Position numbers and translations under genes: made by a program. Below the pieces are notes generated by a model, which saw only the letters and a program-made list of their open reading frames with translations, did no database searches and had not been told where the DNA came from. Below, piece by piece: positions 1-10,366 of a DNA stretch of 35,876 bases. Each line of letters starts with the position of its first letter. The stretch's first letter is position 1. The DNA is from Diaporthe sp. PMI_573 (taxonomy: Eukaryota > Ascomycota > Sordariomycetes > Diaporthales > Diaporthaceae), in the NCBI GenBank assembly GCA_021399435.1, contig JAJTUP010000185.1, positions 1-35,876 on the forward strand, written 5' to 3'.

Positions 1-111
1 CTCAACTTCAGCTTCTTATAACTACTCAAATTGACAATCTTTCCCTCTTTGTATTGTGATCTCTGCTAGTCTCAGTCCCCTGATCCCTGTCTCAATTATG
101 ACCCTCACTCT

Positions 112-565
112 ATTGGCTAGGTCTCTTAGTTCCGCATTAAGCTCTTCAAATCGTGCCACTCAAAATGGCGTCAGCTCCTCAAAGCCTGCTGCATAGTCTT
201 ATTGGCTACGCAAAAGCAAAGGTAGCACACACACGTCCTATTGGCCAAGTCTCTTCATCCACCCACCCAGAGCCGACCACTTAAAACCGCGCCCTCTTCT
301 CAACACGTGCAGCAACCCACAAGCTTTGTACCGAAAGGCTACTCAGCGCAAGGGAGCCGCCAACTTGCCCACCACGCCCAGCTTCCAACTTCCAACTTCC
401 CCCGGCGGACGTGCGCCTTCCCCTGTGCCTTGAGGAACGAAGGCCTTCTGGGCGCGCTAAAACCTTGCAAACTTCACCCCATAATTTTTCGGCTTCCTAT
501 TGGTCGGAAAAATCCCCTTTAGTCCAGCTCGAAAGGTTTTGAATTTGAAAGTCCGTCGTGATTGG
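112..565 (+). promoter_or_regulatory. Upstream region of the NLR gene with five ATTGG (reverse CCAAT) boxes
   Basis: The first 794 bases hold no convincing gene. ATTGG, the reverse complement of CCAAT, occurs at 112-116, 201-205, 240-244, 499-503 and 561-565, all in the same orientation and upstream of the NLR start at 795. CCAAT is the known target of the fungal HAP/CBF complex; use of these copies is inference. No clear TATA box was seen. Confidence 0.4.
426..442 (+). repeat. 17-bp direct repeat, copy 1 of 3
   Basis: The 17-mer TGCCTTGAGGAACGAAG occurs here and again, unchanged, at 5737-5753 and 5792-5808. One copy therefore lies 5' and two lie 3' of the NLR gene. Function is unknown; it could be a shared promoter element or the scar of a duplicated promoter. 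Confidence 0.7.
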
Positions 566-794
566 TTGTCGTGGTGTCCTTTGCCTGTTCCTTGTTTCCC
601 TCGTCCCCCTCACGGCATCTCCCAACGCTCCCGCCTCGAATCCTTCACAATCGTCGTTCAACCAGCCCAAGGCCTCCTGGATAGTCGCCCGCGCCTGAAC
701 TATGGTAGGGTGCGGGCTTGCCAAAGGATCATAAAACTAACTCACGGTACAGGTAGGCTAACTGCGCCAGTTGTCGCAAGCGGTCGCCGGAAAA

Positions 795-3700
795 ATGTCT
801 GGTGCCGAAGTCATCGGCCTCATCTCTGGCGTAATCGCGATTGTCGATGCAGCTGTGAAGGTCTATGCTGCCACCACTAATGCCTCAGGCCTCCCAGAAG
901 CCTTCCACGATGTTGCAAAGCGACTCCCTCTTGTCCAAGAAACGCTCCAAACTGCCGGGGGACACCTGAACACCGCCAACCCTGACGAGGCATTTTATAA
1001 GGCAATGAAACCCGTCTTGGAGGGCTGTAAGGACAAGGCAACACGTTTAGCGGAGATATTCGAGAAAGCTATCCCACAGGCCGATGCTTCCAGAATGGAG
1101 CGATACTTGCTTGCCGCCCGCACCTTGGGCAAGGGAAATACGGTGGAGTCGCTTATGAAGGGTATACTTGACGATGTTCAGCTTTTGGCGGGCAACCGTG
1201 TGACGAAATTGGCTACAGAGGCTGAGATTGGAGAACTGATACGGGCGGCGAGAGAAGTATCAGCAATTCCAACATCGTTGCCAGGCGGTATCTTACCTAA
1301 CAAACAAATCCCGAGGAAAATAGTTATTTCTAACGAGTGACAGGCTTTTACTCGTCCCTTACCTGCGATGCTGAGCGAGACGCCTTGCTCAAGGAGCTGA
1401 AGTGGACCGATCCCACCATTGACAAGCTGCGCATTGAAAGAACGAAAGGCGGTTTATACGAAGCGTCGTCCCGCTGGATTCTCGCCCACCCCACTTACCA
1501 CAAGTGGCGACACGATGATACCAAGCTGCTCTGGATCAAGGGCGGTGCTGGCAAGGGAAAGACGATGTTGTTGGTCGGCATTACCGAGGAACTTCGTCCT
1601 CAGACTAAACTCGACAACCCCAGCGCCGACTCGTTCTTTTCGTTCTTTTTCTGCCAGAATACCGATGACCGCTTGAACAACGCAGTCGCTGTCCTCAAAG
1701 GGCTCATATATCTCCTGTTGGTCCAGGACAGCAGCCTTGTGTCGTACCTCAAGAACGACTACGACCGAATGAGCAAGGAGGTCTTCGACGTCAGCAACAA
1801 CAATGTCAACGCTTTCGACGCACTGTCCAACATATTCAGACAGATGATTCAGCACCCCAGGTCAGAAACTGCGTACCTAGCTGTTGATGCTCTCGATGAA
1901 TGCGAAGCCGGCCTGTCGGACCTTCTTGGCCTGATCAGGGAAACGTCCCTACGAGAAAACAGCCTCAAGTGGATCGTTACGAGCCGCAATAGAGTCGACA
2001 TCGACAAGACTCTCGCGCTCGATAACCCAGAGGCGAAGCTAAGCCTGGAGGTGAACTCGGAAGCTGTGTCGGAGGCGATTGAAGTCTACATCGATCATAA
2101 AGTCTCTCAACTACCATCGCTCAAATCCAACCCTGATCGACGGGCCAACGTCCAGCAAAAGCTACTGGACAAGGCTGACGGTACGTTTTTATGGGTCGAT
2201 CTGATATTGCGAACTATCCACGGTGCTTTGGGCGACGACATTGTTCGGCTTATCGATGAGACACCGTCGGGCCTTCCGCCACTTTACGACAGGATGATGG
2301 GAGATATCGGCATGTCCACAAGCGCCTACCGGGACCCATGTCTTGTCATTCTTTCAATCGCAGCTCTAGCGTACCGCCCGCTCCATGTTCTCGAGCTCCG
2401 AATCCTGGCCGGGCTTGAGAAATATGACATCGCCGATCTGAAGAGGATTGTCGACATGTGCGGTTCGTTCCTCACTCTGCTGGAGAGCCACATTTACCCA
2501 ATTCATCAGTCGGCCAAGGAGTACCTAGTCAGCAAAGCCGCCGTCAGCAGGATATTCCAATCCGGGACGCATGCTGTGCACCGCAGCATCGTCGAAAGGT
2601 CAGTGGCGGCGATGGCGAAAGCACTGAGGCGAGACATGTATGAGCTGGTGCATCCGGGGACACTTATCCATGAAGTGATGGGACGGCAGCCTGAACCGCA
2701 TCCCTTACTTGAAGTGGGATACTCCTGTGCACACTGGATCGACCACATTTGTGAAGCAGACGAGAGCGATTTGCAGAGATATCGGCGTTCTCGGCCTTCC
2801 CGGCTAGTAAACGCGTTCAAGCAACATTTCGCGCCGTCAAAGAAGAGCGCCCCCATGCACGACTCGATCGAGACGTTCTTCCAACGTCACTTCCTGCACT
2901 GGCTTGAAGCGTTGAGTCTCCTTGGCGTTGTCACAAACGGAGTCCTCTCTCTTACAAGGCTTAGAGAGTTGTTCGTGGTAGGTATTTCCGATTCATGAAT
3001 AGTAGCCATAACACGTCGTTAATAGTTGGCTGTTCTAGACTGTGAGGGGTGACGCTTTCGTCAACCTCGTTGAAGACGCATATCGGTTCATTTTACATAG
3101 TCGATGGATCATCGAACAGGCTCCATTACAGACATACGTATCAGCACTGTTGTTCACTCCGGTTGATAGTATTATTCGCAAATTGTTCACAGTGGAAGAG
3201 CCTAGTTGGGTTCAAACAAAGCCAAAAGTCGAGCAAAATTGGAGTCCATGTCTTCAAACGTTTGAGGGTCATGGCAGTCGGGTCCATGCGGTGGCGTTTT
3301 CGCCAGACGGTAGCCGCATTGCATCGGGGTCGCGCGACGGCACCGTCCGACTATGGGATGCAAAGTCTGGCACGGAGGTCCGCAAGCTGGAGGGCCATGG
3401 CCGCTCGGTCAACGCGGTGGCATTTTCGCCAGATGGCAGCCGCATTGCATCGGGGTCGCACGACGGCACCGTCCGACTATGGGATGCAAAGTCGGACAGA
3501 GAGGTCCGCAAGCTGGAGGGTCATGGCGGTTGGGTCCACGCAGTGGCGTTTTCGCCGGATGGCAGCCGCATTGCATCGGGGTCGGGGGACGGCGCCGTCC
3601 GACTATGGGATATAAAGTTGAGCGGGGGGGTCCGCAAGCTGGAGGGCCATGGCGGTCAGGTCAATGCGGTGGCATTTTCGCCAGACGGTAGCCGCATTGC

Positions 3701-5291
3701 ATCGGGGTCAGACGACACCATCCGACTATGGGATACAAAGTCTGGCACGGAGGTCCGCAAGCTGGAGGGCCATGGCCGCTCGGTTAACGCGGTGGCATTT
3801 TCGCCAGATGGCAGCCGCATTGCATCGGGATCGGTCGACGACACCGTCCGACTATGGGATATAAAGTCGAGCGGGAAGGTCCGCAAGCTGGAGGGCCATG
3901 GCGGTCAGGTCGACGCGGTAGCATTTTCGCCGGATGGCAGCCGCATTGCATCAGGGTCGGGCGACGGCACCGTCCGACTATGGGATGCAAAGTCGGGCAA
4001 GGAGGTCCGCAAGCTGGAGGGCCATGGCGGTTCGGTCCGTGCGGTAGCGTTTTCACCGGATAGCAGCCGCATTGTATCGGGGTCGCACGACGGCACTGTC
4101 CGACTATGGGATGCAAAGTTGAGCGGGAAGGTCCGCAAGCTGGAGGGCCATAGCGGCTCGGTCCAGGCGGTAGCGTTTTCGCCGGACGGCAGCTGTATTG
4201 TATCGGGGTCGGTTAATAGCACCGTCCAACTATGGGATGCAAAGTCGAGCGAGGAGGTCCGCAAGCTGGAGGGCCATAGCGGTTTTGTCCTGGCGGTAGC
4301 GTTTTCGCCGGACGGCAGCCGCATTGCATCGGGGTCAGACGTCGGCACCGTCCGAGTATGGGATATAAAGTCGAGCGAGGTCCGCAAGCTGGAGGGCCAT
4401 GGCGGTTCGGTCGACGCGGTAGCATTTTCGCCGGATGGCAGCTATATTGTATCAGGGTCGCACGACAGTACCGTCCGACTATGGGATGCAAAGTTAGGCA
4501 GGAAGGTCCGCAAGCTGGAGGGCTGTGGCGGTGGGTTCCACGTGGACGCGTTGGCGTTTTCGCCGGACGGCAGCCGCATTGCATCGGGGTCGGCGAACGG
4601 CACCGTCCGACTATATGATATAAAGTCGAGCGGGAAGGTCCGCAAGCTGGAGGGCCATGTCGGTTCAGTTAACGCGGTGGCGTTTTCGCCGGACGGCAGC
4701 CGCATTGCATCAGGGTCGCTCGACGGCACCGTCCGACTATGGGATGCAAAGTCGGGCACGGAGGTCCGCAAGCTGGAGGGCCATGTCGGTTCAGTTAACG
4801 CGGTGGCGTTTTCGCCGGACGGCAGCCGCATTGTATCGGGGTCGGACGACGGCACCGTCCGACTATGGGATGCAAAGTCGGGCTGGGACGTTCGTTCTTT
4901 CTACGTGAGCCGCCCTGTTTTCCGTCTACAGTTTGAAAGCTCGAACGATTCCGGACTGCGGCTTTATACCAACGCTGGCCGCATCGACCTTGACCTCCGC
5001 AGTTCTTGTAACCACGGCGACCGCGCCAGTGATGGGAATTCGCTCGTGGTCGAATCCAACGGCCAATTACCATCAACTCAGCGATCAACGTCTAACGGGA
5101 CAGAGCTAAGGTGGGATCTAGGTGGCGACCGTTCTTGGGCCACATGGTGTGGTCAGAAGGCAATATGGCTTCCACCTGATTTCCGACCTGGGTACTCAGA
5201 CGTTTCGAGGGATGGATCAGCAATTGCCATCGGTTGCGTGACGGGACGCATGGTGGTTATGAGGATGTCTCTGGACGTGCCATTTTCCTAG
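795..5291 (+). CDS. SesA-NACHT-WD40 NLR (STAND) protein, HET-E/HNWD type, three exons
   Basis: Predicted exons are 795-1287, 1344-2977 and 3039-5291 (1459 aa). Both introns (56 and 61 nt) keep phase: the first has GTATCT, a CTAAC branch site and ACAG; the second has GTAGGT and CTAG. Residues 1-160 resemble the SesA/NACHT_N domain that precedes fungal STAND proteins. The NACHT ATPase has a Walker A GGAGKGKT at about 231-238 and a Walker B-like LAVDALDECE at 343-352. A linker beginning AFVNLVEDAYRFIL leads to 13 WD40 repeats (about 784-1329) and a 130-residue tail. Known relatives (HET-E, HET-D, NWD) are cytosolic receptors that use WD40 repeats to sense partners and trigger incompatibility or immune cell death; that role here is inferred. 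No disabling change is visible. The start is the first ATG giving a full SesA domain; a longer upstream reading uses only a TTG. Confidence 0.92.
3261..4898 (+). repeat. 126-bp tandem array encoding 13 WD40 repeats
   Basis: Thirteen head-to-tail units of about 126 bp each encode a 42-residue WD40 blade with the core AVAFSPDGSRIASGS...TVRLWD...VRKLEGH. Units 4 and 9 are one codon short; unit 11 is two codons longer and has LEGC instead of LEGH. Units 12 and 13 are nearly identical in DNA. Differences cluster after EGH, around SGSxDx and in the AKxxxEV stretch, which are the surface positions known to vary in HNWD proteins. Antisense ORFs over the array are frame shadows. Confidence 0.95.
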
Positions 5292-6157
5292 TCATTCGTT
5301 GATTGTAGCATGGCAGGTACTTGGAGACTGTCATCTAAGCCATTGAGGAGATGGAAGCCAATTTCCGTCCATATTGGCGGCACATGTAGCTGCAATGTGC
5401 CTATATTATCTTCATAGCATTTGCGTACGAGGGTTTAAGGGGGAAAGGGTAATAAGTAGACTTTGGGCCGACGTCATTACAATGAGGGTTCAAGGGGAGC
5501 ACGCCAATATGTCATTCAGAGTTTTGCCTTGAGAAACTGTTAAGTACTCAAAAATTTTAGAACCCGACTCCCTTGTGTCACGGCTTGTCACCGTACGGGG
5601 CTTAAAAGAGCTGTTGCGTGCTACAGTAATTGCAACTAATGCGATTATTGACCAATCTTTTGCCCTATGGTACAACAGTTAATAGCACAACCGTTACACT
5701 TTGCTCCGCTACGTCCACTGGCGTCTGCCTCACCTATGCCTTGAGGAACGAAGAGACGAAAGGACTTCTTAACGGGCCGGAAACCAACTCATGCCTTGAG
5801 GAACGAAGTTCCGAGAGGGAGACCATCGGCGCCGTGCCGCCCCCACTTACATCCCTCTTCAACACCACACTCCTCTTCAACCCGACACCCATCAAGTTCT
5901 TCTTCCCTCTCACCCGATCACAAAGATATGAATAGGACTGGGCTGGGACTCAAGTGGTGCTCGGCGGCCGACCGGCCTCTCACTCTGCTCGCCCAGCAAG
6001 CTTCTGTTCAAACCGAGGCCAGAGTACCCACGAAGTGGTCCGCCACCAGGGAATGCAGAGCACACAAACGAAATTACCGGAACCCACTGTGGTCGGCAGA
6101 TCTTGATGACCAAGTGATACCCTCTTATTTATTTTTGGGAGTCAATCCCTTTATCGA
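5292..6157. other. Intergenic, no gene supported; contains two 17-bp repeat copies
   Basis: This spacer separates the NLR stop from the broken bZIP gene. Short ORFs here look random. It holds two copies of the 17-bp repeat (5737-5753 and 5792-5808) and a pyrimidine-rich stretch at about 5840-5925 that resembles a fungal promoter or 5' leader, although no gene follows it on the plus strand. Confidence 0.5.
5737..5808 (+). repeat. 17-bp direct repeat, copies 2 and 3
   Basis: Two exact copies of TGCCTTGAGGAACGAAG start at 5737 and 5792, 55 bp apart. The bases after each copy share only scattered similarity (CTTCT follows copies 1 and 2), so the 17-mer itself is the conserved unit. Confidence 0.7.
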
Positions 6158-6851
6158 TCATGGTGGTGCACCGTGATCGACGGCGATCTGCTTCCAGTGC
6201 TTATAATGAGCTTTTAGCTCCCGAATCTTTTCCCTCAGCCCCTGATCCACGTTAACCTTTTGCTTACGACACTTGCGAGCAGCGAAGGTATTCTGCGCTC
6301 TCTTCATAGCGACGGGGTCGTTGGGGTCTTCAACAATGATGGGGGGCAGAGGCTGGGCGCGACGAACTTGGCGCCCGAGACCGAAGAGTGGCGGCCCGAG
6401 AAGTTGGTGATACTAGTAATTTTGAGCTAGATTCATGTCGCTTTCAGAATCATCAGACTTTGTGACCAAGACCTTGCCAACAGCCAGTGCGGCAGGCGCG
6501 ACCGCGACCGTGTTTGGTCCGGGAAGAGCGAGAACTCCTCGCCGGTTGCCTGGATTACAACACTCAGCCACTTAGCTCCCTGCGTGATCCGGTGGGTATT
6601 GTTCGCGCGGCACACGCGCCTGATGGGATGGATGCGGTTGCCCTCGAAGTCGTAAATCTCAGCGCCCGTCAGGTTCTTGTTGTCAGGCGGGGACACGTCT
6701 GGTGGCTCCGACAGTGGCGAGTTGTCCGGCGAGGCAGGCCGCTCGACGTGGCTGTTGCCGTTCTCGTTGACCGCAGTGAAGCGTCCCCGGACCGGAACTG
6801 ACGACAGCAACCTTGGTCACCTCCGTCTTTCCAGCACGCAGTTTCGACAGG
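6158..6851 (-). pseudogene. Broken bZIP transcription factor gene, Gcn4/CPC-1-like basic region
   Basis: Reading leftward, the frame 6412-6158 encodes a C-terminal bZIP: DPNDPVAMKRAQ, then the basic region NTFAARKCRKQK (matching N-x2-AA-x3-R-x-RK), a short helix with VDQGLREKIRELKAHY, and a natural stop. This is the CPC-1/Gcn4-like layout in which the bZIP is the last domain. An amber codon at 6413-6415 interrupts the same frame; CAG-to-TAG at a CpA is what RIP produces. Upstream pieces lie in other frames (6433-6810 with IYDFEGNRIHPIRR, and NILSKLRAGKTEVTK near 6850-6790), so at least two indels are also present. An intron removing the amber codon cannot be excluded. Living relatives activate amino-acid biosynthesis or stress genes; this copy is probably dead. 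Confidence 0.6.
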
Positions 6852-6946
6852 ATATTCCAGGGTTGACAAAAAGAAAACACAAATTATGTAGGCACACAGT
6901 CTTTAGCCGCAAAAAGACCCACTATTCTTAAGACACAAAGGAACTA

Positions 6947-8551
6947 TCAGGAGGTCTTTCCTTTTTCAACATCCCAAATTGCCAGAAATCCCTCGTGCCG
7001 CCCAGGATCCTTACACATTTCCACCGCAACAGTGTCGGAAAGGTCGAGCTTGCCGACGTATGCCACCTCACCTACAAAACTAGCGCCTGCGTCGTTGAAA
7101 TACATTTCGACTTCTTGTTTTCCAGCAGGCCGGACAATTATCGATCTCCATGGCTTTGAGCTCAGTATAAGCTGTGTATCCACGCGTCTCTTTCTCCCGT
7201 CCTGCCAAAACCCTTTCGTTTTAGACAGTCGATGCCATGTGTACCTTTCTCCCGTTTGGTCGATGATTTTTTTCACACGAACATAATCTTCGTCTCCGTC
7301 CTTTGGCTGCTGGACTGAAGGTTCCCCGTGTTTTATGGACCTTGTTCCCCTCCGTGCCTGTCGCCTCGGCCTCGCACTAGCCCTGCAGGCTCTCTTCCTT
7401 GCCGACCGTTGATGGTCCGAAGGGGTCTGCGGGTAGCAGTGGCCCTTCCGAGATGCGTCAGATCCCGGGGCTCTGGTCCCCAAGACCTCATCGACGGAGT
7501 CCTCATAGCTGTGCTGGGCCTCGCTCCCGCAGTCTGGTTGCCCGTCACTTTTCTCCACGGCTGCCTTGTCATCAGGAATGGCGCCAAGACTCATCTCGTC
7601 CATGATACTCCACCATAGGTCGCTCGGAAACATGTCGCCGTTGGAAAGTGCGGTATGAAAATAAATCCGCTCATCGATTTCGTCGGGTTCGGGGCAGCGT
7701 CGTTCGTCTAGGTCTGGCCTCAGATCTGAGATGGGCCAGTGGTCGAGCGACATTTCCTCCTGCAGTCCGTAGCACTCATTTGCGAGCCATCGGTCAAGCC
7801 AGGTCGTGAGATCAGCACCCGCTCCATCCTCGAAACCGACCATACTAGGCGGTGATGGTACGGCATGATGAGCAGGACCCTCCACAAAGGCACTGTGCTT
7901 TTGACCGAGCTTCGGCTGCAAATCCGACGCTTGTTGTGATTCGACGAACTGGCCAAACTCCCTTATAAACTCGGCGTCTACCGTCCCATATTCCTCGTCA
8001 TAGCAGGATGACTTCAGGAGACCGAAGCTTTGGTCTGGGCCGGTGGCGGGGAAATCATCTCGTGCGGCTTCAAGCTCCGGTGCTGCAGACAACACTTCGA
8101 CCCGTCTCGCAGGTGGGCTAGGCTGGTGCTGTGAAAAAGCGTGACCGGCTTCATCAAAGACCCAGAACGCATTGGGTGCTGACGGTATGGCAGGATGAGC
8201 TGGGCCGCGCAGAAAGGCGCAACATTCTCGGCAGTTATTCCACCCCAGACCATCCACCACTTGTGGTCCGCCAGGCTGGTCCAGCTGGCTCATACAGGCG
8301 GCTTTTCCCGTCTCAAATGGCTGCTCGCGGGCAGTTGACCGCAGAAGGTCGGTGCTCGGCTCTAGGTTCAAGGCAGAGGATACATTCGGTACGTCCCCTA
8401 ACATCGGTGCTTCAGACAAGAGTTGGAGGTCTCCCGCAGGTGGGCTGCGCCGGTAGGATGAGGAAGCGCTGGCCGTGTTATTCGACGTCGTGGAATGTGG
8501 CATGGCGATTTCCCAATCATAGGAATCATGAAAAAAATGGTCAGCCTCCAT
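6947..8551 (-). CDS. Uncharacterised protein, paralogue of the gene at 24701-25721
   Basis: A single open frame of 534 aa starts at the ATG at 8551. That start is chosen because the paralogue starts at the matching place; the frame is open further upstream only from a TTG. I do not recognise the family. Visible parts are two internal copies of a roughly 110-residue module (SPPAGDLQLLSEAPML and SPPARRVEVLSAAPEL, each followed by a FLRGPAHPAIPS / FVEGPAHHAVPS segment), an acidic DGAGADLTTWLDRWL motif, an Arg-rich stretch (RRQARRGTR) that could be a nuclear signal, and a conserved C-terminal domain with YVRVKKI, FVGEVAYVGKLDL and VEMCKDPGRHEGFLAIW. No membrane segment or signal peptide is apparent. 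The internal modules are absent from the shorter paralogue. Function unknown. Confidence 0.7.
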   Translation of the reverse strand: MEADHFFHDSYDWEIAMPHSTTSNNTASASSSYRRSPPAGDLQLLSEAPMLGDVPNVSSALNLEPSTDLLRSTAREQPFETGKAACMSQLDQPGGPQVVDGLGWNNCRECCAFLRGPAHPAIPSAPNAFWVFDEAGHAFSQHQPSPPARRVEVLSAAPELEAARDDFPATGPDQSFGLLKSSCYDEEYGTVDAEFIREFGQFVESQQASDLQPKLGQKHSAFVEGPAHHAVPSPPSMVGFEDGAGADLTTWLDRWLANECYGLQEEMSLDHWPISDLRPDLDERRCPEPDEIDERIYFHTALSNGDMFPSDLWWSIMDEMSLGAIPDDKAAVEKSDGQPDCGSEAQHSYEDSVDEVLGTRAPGSDASRKGHCYPQTPSDHQRSARKRACRASARPRRQARRGTRSIKHGEPSVQQPKDGDEDYVRVKKIIDQTGERYTWHRLSKTKGFWQDGRKRRVDTQLILSSKPWRSIIVRPAGKQEVEMYFNDAGASFVGEVAYVGKLDLSDTVAVEMCKDPGRHEGFLAIWDVEKGKTS

Positions 8552-10240
8552 GTCTGCGAATGGTTCTTGATATAATGCTGAATTGCTGAGCCTTTGGCAA
8601 GAAAAAGTTGGTCTGAGGTGAGGGAGGTCGTCCTCGGGGGAAGCTGGCCGCTTTAAGTACTTCACACACAAGCCTTTCGAAAAGGGCCAAGCCAAGTGGG
8701 CATTTTGTGCTCTTGCTCGGCACGCCTGTGCGTTCAGCTGCTTTACGCCTATCGGGCGGCCTCCTCGTCTAAGAAGCTATAGACATGCTGATAAGTCTAG
8801 GTTTTCGTCCCAGCTGCCTGCGAGCAATCGAGCAGTGGCAGCCAGGAGCGCCGTCGGGGCTGAATTTGCCGCCATGGAACGACCTTGCAGACCTGCAGAC
8901 GACGTCAACGTTATAGCCGGCATGCGTCATCGTCCGAAAATCAGGAATGGATTAGAGATACGAGAGGATCCCTTCACAGCCTTCAACTAGGCTCTCCCTG
9001 GTCAAGAGCATACCGATATGTACTGATGACATGGACTTCCAGACAGGGGCGGTGGTGGGATGACGGTTTCTTGGTCATCAGGCGCAGTAGGGATTAAGGA
9101 ATCAGGCAGACTTAGAAGCAGAAGCGAGGCCGCGATGCTGATGCTAAATGGGTCGGCTTCTAGATAGGCACTCTCCCACACCGAAGAGCGGCGGCTCCAA
9201 ACATTAGCACCTCAGGTTTGGCGATTCCCGTTGGCCCGAAAGGCGCACTGCATCCACTGTCACTGCGGACCATGGTAGATCTGTGTTGGGCGATGTTTCG
9301 ACTCGATGGGACAAGGCAAATCCTTCAAATTTGCCGATTCAGCTGAGGGGCCCGAGAGAAGAGGGTTCAAGAAGATCCAGCTCTGGTAGCTTTACATCGC
9401 GGTCATATTCTAGCATGATGATTATATCTTTGCAAGAGCTACCAGAAATCCTCAGGGCCTATTCCCACGGGTTGTTAGGCTTCCTGCTTGGTCGTATAAT
9501 CTGCCGTCACTACCTCTTTCTCCTTCCCTCGGTGACTTCCTGGTGTTGGCCGCTGGCTCAGATATCTCACACACAAGGAGGAACAACGGCGTTATAAGAA
9601 GGAGGGGCTTCTCTCAGACTTCTGACCAGCACCGGTTGAGCTCCTCTGACGTAACGAGAATAAGTAAGGTTTTATAAGAAGAAGATTTGATGACTAGTAG
9701 TAGAAAGTGTTTCAAACGTGGGCGTTGGGCTTGAGATTTGCTCGGTGCGCTCGAGGATTTTGCGGAGTAGATGTCCTTCGCCCTCAAGTTCCATCCCACT
9801 GTTACTTTTGGTACTTCTTGTGCAGATGGACGTCGAGGACGATGCTTTGCCAGTGGTCAAATGAGTCTAGTGTTTTTGCAAAAAGACAGGACCCGGTGAC
9901 GGGCTCCGATCTAGGCCGGCCTCGTAGTCGGGAATGATTCTAGTAACAGCAAAATCGAATTTGTCGTGCCGGTGATTGTGTGGTTTATTCTGCCCAGTTC
10001 GTCCTGGCCCGGATGCCATGTTAATCTGTCGAATTTGTATAGTTTCCTTTCTAATTGTACTACTAGTTATCCTTTCCAACTTCCTCGTGCGAGTGAATCA
10101 ACGAATGAGTTGAATAGTACGGAGAAACCCTGCAGTACGCACCAGCAGCACAAAGAAGGGGCGCAGGCAGTTGCAGAATGACGCTGTCATTGTGCTTGAT
10201 GTCCATCGCCGGGCTTGGCAGGCACAATCAAACAGTGTGA
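8552..10240. other. Intergenic; upstream region shared with the paralogue, then no clear gene
   Basis: About 8650-8880 resembles the DNA upstream of the paralogue at 25721: both have TTGGCCC, a TACTTAA box followed by a GCCAGCT stretch, and further out GGGGCTGAA. A small ATG-initiated minus-strand ORF at 10019-9867 (50 aa, with DKFDFAVTRIIPDYEAG) is followed by coding-like but frame-broken stretches to about 9700; it may be a decayed gene. Nothing else convincing was seen. Confidence 0.4.
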
Positions 10241-10366
10241 CGTGAATTAAGAGGCGAAACCAAAACGGCAGGCCTGACACTTTATGAGGTCTCACCGGGG
10301 CATAGCACCTTGCAGGGAATTCGCCTCCGAGAGTTCCAATTTGAATTCGCAAAGCTTCGAGACCGA

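Noticed and set aside
3269..5088. Many long antisense and out-of-frame ORFs over the WD40 array
   Set aside because: They repeat with the 126-bp period and lack any domain; they are frame shadows of the WD40-coding strand.
1337..5291. Treating the NACHT part and the WD40 part as separate genes
   Set aside because: Two introns with fungal signals and correct phase join all three frames into one NLR of standard architecture.
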